A stretch of DNA of 64,000 nt from Juglans regia (taxonomy: Eukaryota; Streptophyta; Magnoliopsida; Fagales; Juglandaceae): positions 4,588,001 to 4,652,000 of the forward strand of contig NC_049916.1 of NCBI RefSeq assembly GCF_001411555.2. The letters are read 5' to 3'. Position 1 is the first letter of the stretch. Each line of letters starts with the position of its first letter. Under the pieces are notes generated by a model. The model saw only the letters and a program-made list of their open reading frames with translations. It was not told the DNA's origin and made no database searches. The translations under genes and the position numbers were made by a program. Positions 1 to 11,500 of the stretch are shown piece after piece.

Positions 1-3000
1 GAACAAAAGCCGTGTCATTATGAGACCCAGATAACACAAAACTCTGTGCATCTGCCAATGAGAATTTTAACTCTTGAAGCAGTATTGTGTGGTTCCGAAT
101 TTTGACAAGGTATGTGAAGGGATCACCAAGGATGGCATATGGGGGACAGTCCAAACTCACAACCAGAGGAGGTGACTCCACATTTACATCAGGAAGGGTT
201 TGTTTAGTCAAAACCGAAGCTGCTTTTGAACCAGAATCCCTCATCCATGTTACACATGCAGTCCCTAACGTAAGCTTTGAAGAATCATCCTCAGAAATGA
301 CCGTAAAAACCTTTTTGAATTCTTCTCCTGGCACAAGAAGGGCAGGTTCCAGAAGGTCTTCACCTTCGTGTTGCACGGAACATGGCCTTCCAGTGTCTTC
401 AATATCTTCTTGAAGAGACATGCCTAGTAATTGCAACGGAACCTCTGCAGAGTTCTTAGCACTAACAAGGAGAATACATGTTTCATTACGAGGCAGTGAT
501 GCTGGCAGATCAGAATCAGCGACTGCCTTGATCCTAGACAGCAACAATGGGTCCTGACGAAATGGCAGCATAAACCGATGGCTAATTACAATAGCAGCCT
601 TTCCTTCAATTTGCAAGCTCTTGTGGACATTAACCTTTTGTGCAGTTGATTCAAAGCTATGCGGAGAATAGCCCAACGATACATAAAGCATTACAGGTTT
701 GGGCCGATGCCACTTGATTTCGAGTTTGCAGGACCAAGATTCTCCACATTTCAGAAATGGAACAGAAAACAATCCAAAAGACTTCTGAATTTTATTGATT
801 TCATCCGTATCCATTTGAGTTTCATCCTTTCCTTCTGGAACAGAGATGCCAACAAGCTCAACGTGATGACTATCCAAAGAGTATGCTTCTGTTTCCCTAG
901 GACTAAACAAGCTGCCACCTCTTACATCCACCAGATTGATCTTCAACTCGCCAGAGTAGACTGCATGGCCCACAGAGCTCACAGTAACAGGTACTATGAA
1001 CCTCTCTCCAACAAGTGCAGGGCCAGAAGCACCTAAATTAAGATCTACTTGCGGGTCCGGTTCTTCAATCTGGGTAGCCTTCTGACCACTGAAGGCTAGA
1101 GCAGGATCCTTGGTTGGAGAAGTCTCTACACGGTCTTCATACTTGAAAAGTGGTAAATCCTCCATTGAAGCTGGACTTTCAGCTCTGCAACAGATCGTGA
1201 AGTGCGGTCCCATTTTTGCAATAACAGATGTGCATTCAAGTTTTCCACTTTGATCTGAATCAGTCATAAAATATTCTGAACAATTACGAAACAACAAACG
1301 GAACATTTTTTTATACAACGATAATATACCTGATTCTGCTATAGGCAGGGTGTCTTTCTAGGATAAAAAATAGTCGAGTAAAAAAGGCAAGCATGGAGTA
1401 ATTCCTTAAATTGGATCGTAATAATTCAGCTATAGCTAAGGCATCTTTCTAAGCGCAAAAATAGTGGAACCAAAAAGGTCAGCATGGAGCAATTCCTCAA
1501 ACTGGATCATTAAGTCAAATTTGGCAATAGAATGGGGTGAATCAATTCGTACATTTTTTGAAGAACCAGATGGGGAACTTGCACAATTCATGCAATCACA
1601 AACTTGGTAACTCACACCCCCCCCCCCCCCAAGCTTCTCTTGTGTAAATTATTTCTTGTGGGTATCAGGAACATGTTCAGTGCCCCCCACCTCACCCACT
1701 TTTTCCCCTATAATAGATTGAACCTAGCACACAACCTAAACATAACAGAAATCAGATCAGATAACTGACTTACCAGATTTGACGTCATATGTCAAACGTA
1801 GCCATTTGTTTGTAGAAAGTGTCAGAGAAGAAGAAGTCTCTGCTCGGCGGCCTTGTTTATCATCAGCTGTATCAGCAAGAGGAGGTCTTTGGGCATTCAT
1901 GATGATAAAGTTGCAATTAGATTGATTGAATTGCACTTCTAATTGATCAATTTCAACAGTCAGGGGTAATTGTGATAATAGTGAGAGTGTAATCAAAGTG
2001 GGTGCACTGGGCTTGATTTTTTGTTCATGAAATGCAACCGAAGCAAGAAGCACCAATCTTAGTGGACTGACAAGATCAATCTCAAGGTGAAGTGGATTAT
2101 CTACAGTTATTTTGAGATCATTATTGCTCTCAGCTGATGATAGCCCTGATTCCTCAATGACAAGCCCGAAAACATCCTTGTGTATTTCTTCTCTCCGTGC
2201 CAAACTTGCAGGGCCAGCTGGATCATTCTCTCTATAGAAAGACTGGGTATCAGTACCAGATGATACTGGAAGCGCAGCCATTTCAAGTGAGTACTCTATA
2301 AAATCTTTCACAGTACCATATTTCCTTGCACATTCCCGCAGGTAACCCAAGACTTCCCAAAGCAGAGTGACCCACCCCTCTCGTCTGTACAGACTTGCAA
2401 TATCATCAAAAAGCTGTTTCGCATTATTAAATTCACCAGCCATATAATATTCCTTGCCAATTTGGAATCCACAGAAAGAGCCCATCCTCTGGACTTTGAG
2501 ATTACTATATGATTCATAAGATTTTTTCAACAAGGCAATTATTTCATATGAATCTTGAAACCTTTTTCCTTCCGCAACAGCAAAACAGATATATTCTTCA
2601 TCAGTGAGACTGAAAGCAGGATGAAACAACATCAAGTGTTAGTAAAAGGAAAATTTACTGTTGAAAATAATCAATCTCAGCATTATCTGTGAAGACTTAC
2701 GGCTGCATAGCAAATTCATCCCCTTGCTCCAGCAATCGAGCAAACTGACCAACATAAGCTGAAGGTACCACAGACTCAGCATTATTATCCATCTCATTGC
2801 CAGTTTCTGACATTGAGAGCGCAAGTTCCAAAGAAGCTCTCTTCTCCTTTAAGTAGTGAGCAGCTAACTGTTTCAAGATAAAAAGTCGAGAATCAAGTCA
2901 GTGAAAGGTGTAATTAGTTTCAACAAACCCTAAATAGTCCAAATCTCTCTCGAATCCTTTTTCAGGTGACAAAGGTTTGATCTACAGAATCTCTGGAGTT

Positions 3001-4638
3001 ATGCCTTTCCAAATTCAAATTTTAAATAAACACGCAATCTTTAGCTATGTAGCTACTATTCTATCATCCAAGGAGCTTCCCATATAGCAAAAAGGATCCC
3101 TCATTACCTCCACGTGCACACAACTAGAGGCACAGATAAACTGTATTTTCCATTTGCCTCCGAAATGCACACGCAAAAGTAAAAAAGGCTGCGCTCACCT
3201 GATAGTAATACGCTGGACGAGATTCCCACTCGGACAAAGGTTTGTCAGCTGTACCTAAAACTAGAGATGAAATATTTGCAATGGCTGCTGAACTTTTGTC
3301 CAGCAACTCCCCGAATACCAAAAATTGTCTACTCATCCACTCCCAATGAAGAAAGACGGCTTCTGGGGTTCCAACCAGCCTTCTATAAGAAGCATTATGC
3401 TGGCGGAACCACGTAACTGCTTCCCCAACCTTTCCACCATGCAATAACAGAGTTGATATCTTGAAATGCAATTGCTCTGCCACAGTTTTTATCTCAACTA
3501 ACCGTTGAATAGCTGGCAACCTTTTCGATGTACCAACCATCTGTAGTCATAAATATTCATAGAAAGGTCATAAAAAGTATTTTATGTTTTGAAAATATTA
3601 AAATGACTGAAGCATGGATGTGAATTTTTAAAGTACCTCTCGCAGTGTATGATAGGCATCTTCGTAAAATCTCAAAGCTTCAGCCCAATCTCTTCGGAAC
3701 TCTGCATATACAGCAACCTAGCAATTCACAGCAACATACATTATCTAAACGCATACAAAAAGCAGCATGCATTTGAGAGCAAGGCCCAAAGAGGCGCTCT
3801 TACTTTGAAGCAATAACGAATGTGCAACTCAATACTAGAAGAACTAGAGGTCTTCTTTTCAATACGCAATTTAATCCGTTTTCCTTCATCTCTGTAATAT
3901 GTATTCGCCAATTCTGCCAGGGCGGATCCAAGCCTGCTGAGTGACTGTTTGAGCTCGGAGGGCTCGTCCGGCTTAAGGATGACAACGTATTTCGAATCCA
4001 GTTCGGCACGCTTGCGTAGGGCAAGCATTCGATCTTCGCCAATATCGTCTGCAAGACAACTCAACCAAATATACAATTTAAATCACAAGGAGAAAGTGTA
4101 GTGGATCCACTGCCCAATTCCAATTAAGCCGGTACATACCTCCATGCGGCACCACCACCAAAAGAAGAAATTTAATGTTTCGGGAACGAAGGACGGCTTT
4201 GATTTGATCAAGGAGGGAGCAGACCTGAAGCCACTGGGCGGGGTCGCCGGAGAGCTGATCGGAAGAGAAGAGAGCGGCGAGCACGGAGGGAACCCTAGTG
4301 CGGTGCTTGAGGAGCCAATCCCGCTTCAAGATGCCTGGAACGACATGAGCAGGGGAAGGATCGTCGCCTTTGGGGGTCCTAGAGAATAGAGAGACGTTGG
4401 AGAAGTCAGGGAGAGCGAGGGTGTTGATTGGTGGCTGCTCTGAATGGAGGTGCTTTGAAATGGCGGCGTGAAGCTCCGGACATCCCACCAGCGATACCAG
4501 ACTCACCGGCGGTGTCCTTAACTCCTCCGGGTACTCTTCCATTACTTCGCTAGGGATTTCGGAGTGGGAAGGGGTGCTTTTAGATCTGTATCGGTTTAGC
4601 TCTCTATAATTTTGTCGTCTTCTCCCCGACTCCACCAT
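1..4638 (-). CDS. TRAPPC11: TRAPP complex subunit 11 (TRAPPC11), 3' end outside window
   Basis: Subunit of the TRAPP tethering complex, which acts on vesicles at the ER-Golgi and Golgi. Seven coding exons on the minus strand: 4638-4140, 4048-3804, 3717-3637, 3540-3199, 2867-2701, 2609-1774 and 1254 to beyond 1. All junctions are GT-AG and the phases agree, giving about 1141 codons with no stop. From memory the Arabidopsis homologue At5g65950 is about 1190 aa, so roughly 50 C-terminal residues lie outside. Exons 3-5 (residues about 249-445) hold the foie-gras domain, with FRRDWAEALRFYEDAYHTLR near residue 255. Exon 7 corresponds to the C-terminal beta-rich Gryzun region. The ATG at 4638 starts an uninterrupted 166-codon first exon with the family-like PEELRTPPVSLVSLVGCPE. 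The open frame through exon 7 runs off the edge. Family assignment is confident; the exact start of exon 7 (1254) rests on phase plus the acceptor. Confidence 0.93.
1617..1630. repeat. C14 homopolymer in TRAPPC11 intron 6
   Basis: Fourteen consecutive C on the plus strand (a G14 run in the transcript) within the intron spanning 1255-1773. It could form a G-rich structure in the pre-mRNA and its length is probably variable or prone to sequencing error. Confidence 0.9.
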
Positions 4639-5077
4639 AAGGCCCCGATACGCCGGAAGGCTGACCCATTAAATTCCACATCGTATTCTTTATCATTTAA
4701 AAAATAAACAAACAATAAACAATAATGTTAATTTCTTAATATAAATATAGTTTAAATAATTTTAAAAATCATTTCAATGAACACCTACTAATTAGAAAAT
4801 AAAATAAAATTTCTCAATTTTATACACACTTTAAATCTAATATTCTGGATTAGTCAAATAAAAAAAAATCTAATATTCTATTTTTTTTTATAAACAGATA
4901 AAATCAAGTAAAATATTAATAGATCACATGAGCACATGATACATTAAAAATTGAAAAATAATAAAAAGATAGAATAAATATTTGTAAATAATATTCATAA
5001 GTTATAAGTTGCCTTGTAAGTAGAATAATTCAAACTCAAAAGGGTATCAATCAATTTCTCCATTGAGTTACTCAAAT
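4639..5077. other. TRAPPC11 upstream region, AT-rich, no gene seen
   Basis: This is the 5' flank of the minus-strand TRAPPC11 gene and should contain its promoter and 5' UTR. Beyond about 4690 it is A/T-rich with homopolymer runs. No coding frame or clear TATA position could be defended. Confidence 0.5.
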
Positions 5078-5464
5078 GAAAAATTTTATGCAGTCATTAT
5101 TCACTATTTCACACTCCACATTCTATAAAAAATACCCTCACATCTTATAAAAAAAAGAATACTACTACGGGTTTCGAATTCGGGACCCAAAAAGTGTCCC
5201 GAATAGTGTAAGTTTTTTCCTTCTTTTTTTCTTTTTTTTTATGTATTTTTTTAATCATCATAAATATTTTTAAACAAAATAAAAAAAATTACAATATCAT
5301 TAAAAAATATTTTCTTAATCATTCAGTAAAAATACAAAAAAAAATCTCATTTGTGATACTTTTTGGGTCTCGAATTCGGGACCTAAAGCATTTTTCAATA
5401 AAAAAAAAAAAAACTATAAATATAAAATGTGAGAGTAAATAATGACATATACATAAAAATTCTC
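5078..5464. mobile_element. Mutator-like MITE with perfect 9-bp target duplication
   Basis: A 387-bp non-coding element. Its left end (GAAAAATTTTATGCAG) and the reverse complement of its right end (GAGAATTTTTATG) form imperfect terminal inverted repeats that continue through a shared CATTATTYACT block. It is flanked by identical 9-bp copies of TACTCAAAT at 5069-5077 and 5465-5473. A 9-bp duplication is the signature of Mutator-like transposases. Inside is a second inverted pair built on CGAATTCGGGACC (about 5170-5210 and 5365-5395). Confidence 0.8.
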
Positions 5465-6356
5465 TACTCAAATAGGCAAACAATCAAAATATGTCGCCTT
5501 AGAAAAATGTGATATAGGATGACAAGCAAAATCCTTAAACAGTGATACCCGCCTATCTATATATATATATATGAAAATAAGCAACACAATGTCCATAGTA
5601 TTACCATTTGAAGTAAGAGTAATGCAGGATACAACTATTTTTACGAAAGAGACAACTTATACCTATTTTTTTTATCATTATTTTTTTTAAAAAAAATAAA
5701 GGGTATTTTTATAAAATTATCATTTTTACAAGTATGTTGTACAAAAATATCTCCTATTTAAAACGGAGTTGTAAAAAATTATTATAGCTTTTGTCATTTT
5801 CCAAATCATAAATAACTCAATTTCTGCTTATCATGACACTTCAATCCGTTTGTATAATAGAAAAATACATGAATTTGTAAATGAAGAACTAACTTTATAA
5901 CTTTATTTTAGCACTTAACTCTTTCTATTATTCAACTATTCATAATCTTTTAATCATTATTCCTTTATCATTCTCTATTGTTGTATTAAATAAATGAGAA
6001 ATTATTTATTATCTTTTATTTAACTGTCAATTATTTTATATCACGCCAAGAGATGATAACAAAAATAGTTAAAATGATTATGAATAGTATTTTTATTTTT
6101 ATTCTCAAATACAAAATCGGTGCTGGAATAAGAATCTGAAAGGAGGGGGATCAAAATGGCAAAACAATACTTGTAACTTGTTAGGACTAGTACATATATA
6201 TATGGACCTTTTTCCAGCAATGACTTCACAGTTCAAGCCCGGGAAAACAAGGACTTCATCATGAAAATTACACAACCAGTTTGCCCATTTACAAAAAATT
6301 CCAACATCCCTGGCTCATATAACACTTGCACAGGTTTTCAAGCTATATTACACTAA
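5465..6356. other. AT-rich intergenic DNA with a MITE-like stretch
   Basis: No host gene seen. About 5619-5805 looks like a diverged member of the GAGTAATGC-type MITE family: its two ends are imperfect inverted repeats, but no target duplication is visible. The last ~150 bases before 6357 are the likely 3' UTR of the fasciclin gene. Confidence 0.45.
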
Positions 6357-7115
6357 CTAGATAGACCCCACTATCAGCACCATCATACAGGAAACTAGGA
6401 ATTTCAACATTCCCCCATAAGAGAACCATGGGGAAGGCCCTGATCTTTGTGGACAGGCATTTGGTTGGGAAGGTCTAGGGGCACTTGCTGCAGTAGGATT
6501 AAGTACACCAAGTGGAACTGTTGGTGATGGAAATGATGGAGCTGAAGGTCTACCCACTGCAGCAGGAGGTGAGCTGCTAGAGCAAGAAGGGAATGGAGAA
6601 ATAGTTGTGTTGTTCTCTTGCATCTTTGTTGGCAGCAGAACACCATCAATGCCATGGCATCGGATCGAAGACCCCTCCATGCAAATATTGGGGCTAATGA
6701 TCTTCACATTGTTGATGGAGAAGTTTCTCCTGCCATTGTTGATGATTCTGAGCATGTAACCTGGGAATGAACTAGGTATGATGGAGCCTGTTGGGATATG
6801 CTCTAAGTAGTCGAAAAGCAAGGGAGATGGGATGGAATGGCGGAGCAAGAACTCGAAGACAGTGCCTTGTGGCATCACAGTCCTTGATAGCATCCTGTCA
6901 TTAGGCATCAAGAAAGTAACATTCTCTTGGATTTTTCTGCCCAGAGAAGCCATGTTGATGAGTGTGACAAAGGTGAAGTAGTTGGCTCTTTGCATCTCAT
7001 CAATGGCACCGACAAGGTCTAGGTTTTGGTTACCTGGAGGAGTTGGAGTTTCCATGGGAGAAGCTGGGGAGACAAGTACTCCTAGAAGAACTGCCAATTT
7101 CATGAAGGCTGCCAT
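6357..7115 (-). CDS. Fasciclin (FAS1) domain arabinogalactan-like protein, probably GPI-anchored
   Basis: Single-exon gene of 252 codons. Residues 1-20 are a hydrophobic signal peptide. Residues about 32-165 form one FAS1 domain, with FTFVTLINM at 48-55 and VTFLMPNDRML at 66-76, and a final GIDGVLLP at 155-162. Potential N-glycosylation sites lie at N65, N131 and N169. Residues 170-225 are rich in Pro, Ser, Ala and Thr, as in arabinogalactan regions. The last ~17 residues are hydrophobic and follow a small-residue stretch, typical of a GPI-attachment signal. FAS1 proteins of this kind act at the cell surface or wall, often in adhesion or wall assembly, but no function can be set for this member. 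From memory the closest Arabidopsis gene is At5g16920. ATG at 7115 is chosen because the signal peptide follows directly. Confidence 0.88.
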   Translation of the reverse strand: MAAFMKLAVLLGVLVSPASPMETPTPPGNQNLDLVGAIDEMQRANYFTFVTLINMASLGRKIQENVTFLMPNDRMLSRTVMPQGTVFEFLLRHSIPSPLLFDYLEHIPTGSIIPSSFPGYMLRIINNGRRNFSINNVKIISPNICMEGSSIRCHGIDGVLLPTKMQENNTTISPFPSCSSSSPPAAVGRPSAPSFPSPTVPLGVLNPTAASAPRPSQPNACPQRSGPSPWFSYGGMLKFLVSCMMVLIVGSI

Positions 7116-8122
7116 GAGGTCTTTTCTGGGTGATGGCTGATGAAATATCTATCAATTTCATTTGGTAGTCTTATTATTAAGGGGTACAGGTGAGGTTAGC
7201 TATTCATCCAGAAATAAAGTAATGGGGTTAGCTTGGACATGCAACTTTGCTTCCCTAACAACTGATTTTCACACTTCCTGCATGCATAGGAGTATTTTAT
7301 GGGCAAGATTTACCTATTAGGTGTTATTGTTGATGTTAGCAACTAGTCCATTTTGTATGATACTATGTTAGGCTTGAAGACTTCCTGTCCAATGTTCTTT
7401 GATTGAAGTTGAGCATCAGGGGTGGGCTCAGTGTGATCTTTCATTGATTTTCTTCCCTACTTTTCTCGCCAACCCAATTCCAAAACCTTTATACAATTAT
7501 CCTATTTTGCCATATAGAAATTATAGCCTATTTGCATCCCGGATTCCGGATTTTTAAAAACCGATTTCAATCCGGGTTCCGGCCTAGATTTGACCAGGGC
7601 TAACCCGGTCTGAGTTCTGGCCCGGTTTTGAAACCCGAATTGCGGGTAATATCCTCTAAGAGCTTGAATAAAAATAAAAATAAAAAGGAAAAGAGTATAC
7701 CTTATTTTTCCTCCGGAAAGTTAAACAAAAAGAGTGATCTATTACAAGAATTATGTTAATATATTTTAGATTAACAAGTTCCAATGTCACATAATATTTA
7801 CTATTCTCAACTTTAATGAAAAAAATATATATCAATTTTAATTTTTGACAATTCGAGGTGTGAAATATAAAACATCTAATAATTTATGGGTGATATGTTT
7901 ATTTAACTCATAAAAGACTATTACTGAAAGTACAAGTATCTTGCCTTTACATTCGATTTTATATAAAGAATCATTCAAAGAATCTCATTTTATCAACAAA
8001 TTCCTTCTTTTTTTGGTTACATTTTATCAACAATTCCTAATTTCTCAAGTATTATTAGTGTTTTTTAATTTTTTTTTTATGATACATGTGATTATTATAT
8101 GATTAAAACTCAATTATAAGGT
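7116..8122. other. Intergenic region between FAS1 gene and SMG9
   Basis: Contains the FAS1 gene promoter on the minus strand (first few hundred bases). About 7530-7650 is a small island with repeated CCCGG/CCGG words in both orientations (for example TCCGGATTTTTAAAAACCG and AACCCGGTCTGAG), resembling a hAT subterminal fragment. From 7660 onward it is AT-rich, with no coding frame. Confidence 0.4.
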
Positions 8123-8450
8123 TGTGTTTGGTAAGTAAAGTAATCTGTTATTATTCATTATTATTTATAAACTATTCACTAATTTTTAACTACCATTTAC
8201 AACTCATCTGAAATTAACTCAGTATTCAAATATAATATAAATAAATAAAAGTAAATATGAGAACATTATTATTTTCAAATCTTATCATATTACTTCATTA
8301 CTATTCATAATTAATTTATTATTATTTACAAATTATTTATTATTATTATTTTATTACTATTTATAAATTATTTATTATTATTTTTTTATTATTCATAAAT
8401 TATTGTACTACACATGAGATAATATTGCCTTCCAAATTCCAAACGGATCC
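8123..8450. mobile_element. MITE-like AT-rich element in the SMG9 upstream region
   Basis: The left end TGTGTTTGGTAAG and right end CCAAATTCCAAACGGATC are inverted (GTTTGG ... CCAAAC) and enclose about 300 bp of TTATTATT-rich, non-coding sequence. This ends-with-TTTGG pattern recurs at 62166-62346. No target duplication was confirmed. It lies about 150 bp upstream of the SMG9 start, so it may form part of that promoter region. Confidence 0.5.
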
Positions 8451-8596
8451 AGCCTCACACGGTCACACTTACCAAGTTTTCATACCCATCGTTGCCAAAG
8501 GCCCAAAAACAGAACTGGTAACACTTGTGGTAACCCAGCCTGCTGCGTACTAAGGTTTTGCCGTTTGGGGAGGAAAGAAGAAGCAATAGTTCGTCA

Positions 8597-11500
8597 ATGG
8601 CAGGGTCCACTGGCGGCACAGGTTCATCGAATCCCTCTCCGGCTCCACCTCCTCCTAAAATCCTGTTAGCAAAGCCCGGTCTCGTCACTGGTGGACCAGT
8701 TGCCGGTAAGTTCGGACGTGGAGGTTCTGCCGATGATGAAACGGCGTCGCTTCGGTCCCGCCTTCCTCCAATCGGCTCCCTCAACCTCCTCTCTGATTCC
8801 TGGGACTTCCATATCGACCGCTTTCTCCCTGTACTCTCTCTCTCTCTCTCTCTACCTACATTTTTTTTTATCAGTCTCTTTCTACCTATATGTGTGGGCG
8901 CGCGCGCATAATAAATTCCGAATCTCTGACTCTTTAGCGTTATTGGTAATTAAGCCATTTGAAATTATTTTGTGGCCCAGTAAAGTTGTTAACAATCTTT
9001 TTTTTTTATATAAGTAAGATCAATCTTGAAAAAGAAACCGAAAAAGTGTGAAATTTCATGTTTCATTTGTTTTCTTCCATTTTTCTGAGTAACCAAACAA
9101 GATATAAGTTTTGAACTTTTATGTTCTGGTCTTCTAATTCTTAGAACAATTAAAGATTAGCTCAATTGAGCCAAAGGGGTTGGTTTTGCTTAGTTGAGGT
9201 GGAACAACTCTCAAAATGATAGTATATCTTTTTTGTTTTTTCAGTTTGTGTGAATACTAACCATGAACGAATTTGTGTCAATTTCGCAGTTTCTAACCGA
9301 GAATACAGATTTTACGGTGGTGGGGGTGATTGGTCCAACCGGGGTGGGCAAGTCTACGATTATGAATGAACTCTATGGGTTTGATGCAAGCTCGCCTGGT
9401 GAGTAATGTTTGCATTTTTTCTGACAATTCTCTTGTTTATTTTCCTTTTAAGAGTTGCCGATTGAAAGCTAATCGATGTGCTTGGAAAAAAAAAAAAAAA
9501 AAAGAGAGAGAAAAGAAAGTCCAGACTGTGTTTCTAACTGCCAAGTCATTTGACAGCTGACCAGGTTTATGATTGTCCTTGTGATTGCAAGGTTCATCTT
9601 CTCTCATGGTACATTCACTTGTGTGGATAGATGCTGCATAAATTCTTCCATGCATGACAACATTTTTCCTCGGGTGAAAAGCATGATACTTCCTCTCTCA
9701 GGAAAGGAATGGACAATAAAAATGTTATTAAAATGGAATATAAATGACCGAAGTATTCTCTCTCTAGCTTATCTGAGAGTTTCTCAACGAAGTTACGGAA
9801 AGGAATAAAATTATTTTTTGACAAGTAAAATAAAATTTATTAAACCAAGTAATTAGGCATAAGCCCAAGTATATAGGAAGTAAGAACACCTAAATTACAA
9901 GCTAGGATCTAGAAAAAGCAAATAATGAAATTTTTTATTTGGCAAATACATCTGTCTTTTTATTGGTGTCTTTTAAGGTACAAAAGAAAAAAAATGGAAT
10001 TTCATCTTTTAACGTATGGGAAGAAGCATTCTTGACTTCTTTTTCTAGACAAGGGAATAGTGTCCCAACATTCCCTTTCCACTCCATTCCCCCAATACAT
10101 TCAATCCAAAGTTGATTGTTAGTTTCTTCGCATTTTCCTCTTGTATATTGAGAATCAAAAGACTCTGGAGTTCTGGTTTATGATGAGGAACGAAGATCAA
10201 GTGCAGCCCTGTGTTTCAGTGAACAAGCACATACTGAAAGCTAAAATCAAAACCGTACCATGTTAAGGCTATGCCTGATCATTACTTAATGAAAAAGGAG
10301 CCATTAATTTATGCTGGATTGTAGGGAGGACGTGACTCCTTAAGTTTTCATGTTACTGCAGAGTTGTGTCATGGCCCTGCCTATGGTTCTGGTATGACTA
10401 TTTCGTTGAAAAATGCTATAATACAAATGTCCATTTTGTCTAGGAAAATATCTTCTTTTAGGCTTCATTCTGCTGGTAGAGTAACAGTTCAGTATCAATT
10501 CAGCTGCTATCGTTTTCCTTCATATCTAGATAATAAATTCAAATTTTCATTCATCTGTAGAATAAAATTTTACTGAATATGTGCAATATCACTGTCTTTG
10601 GTATTGCCTTTTGAGTTAAATTCTTCCCTTTTAGTTTAAATTGAGGTACGTCGATATAAGATAACTATAGTGCATTGGCTTTCAGGAATGCTACCACCAT
10701 TCGCAATACAGTCAGAAGATATTAGAGCAATGGCAAAGCATTGTACTATGGGCATTGAACCAAGAATTTCTGCTGAACGTATTATCCTTCTCGATACCCA
10801 GGTTCAATGCTGATATTGTTGTTTTCGCTTGACCATTTTTTTTGTTTGTTGCAAACAATACATTAAATATTATGTATACTTATATATAAAAAATAATAAT
10901 CTTTATCTACTTTAATATTAATGTTCAATGATAAGTTATTTCATATCTTATATTCCTCTGTGTTATATGTTGAATCTTACAAATGAAGTCACAAGAGAGT
11001 CATAGATCTTCCATAGTTGAAGCAGATTTTTTTTTTTATAGGTAATCAAGAAGTTTTATTCATAGAAGTAGGCAAAGCTCAAGTACACATGGAGTATACA
11101 TGAGAATAACCTAGTTAGAGTTTACAATCGAAAGTAGAAGATCATGGACAATTTTGCCCATTACAAACAATAGCCCCCACCCATAAGAACAAAAGAAACC
11201 AAAACTTGGGTGGAGGAACTAAAGAAAGCTTTCTATAATTAACTAAAATAAGCTTGATAGCACCTGATGATTTACATGTGGGCGAGAAAAAAAAAATTTT
11301 GCTATTAAGCATACGATGTTGACAGGCAATTTCTAGCACTTCTTTTATCTTAATCTTCTTGACCTAAGAATTGAGGAACTAGGGACTACTAATTAACTTG
11401 ATCCTAATTTATTTTTTCACATCTGTATCTTTTGGGAATGTAAGGGTTGGTTGGGGTGGGTTGTGGTGCAGACTCATGTTTTGTTCTTGACAAGTTAGCT

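Noticed and set aside
87..1036. Plus-strand open frames of 108 and 125 codons
   Set aside because: They are antisense shadows of the large TRAPPC11 exon 7, which is open across 1-1254 on the minus strand and matches the family.
2308..2824. Small minus-strand ORFs inside TRAPPC11
   Set aside because: They are out of frame with exons 5-6 or run through introns.
5550..5572. (TA)n tracts here and at 12127, 16370 and 57600 as origins or promoters
   Set aside because: Simple repeats common in AT-rich plant DNA; no supporting context.
8455..8911. Minus- and plus-frame ORFs around SMG9 exon 1
   Set aside because: The minus ORF and the second plus ORF are shadows. The in-frame extension upstream of 8597 has no ATG start, and translation past 8830 enters the intron.
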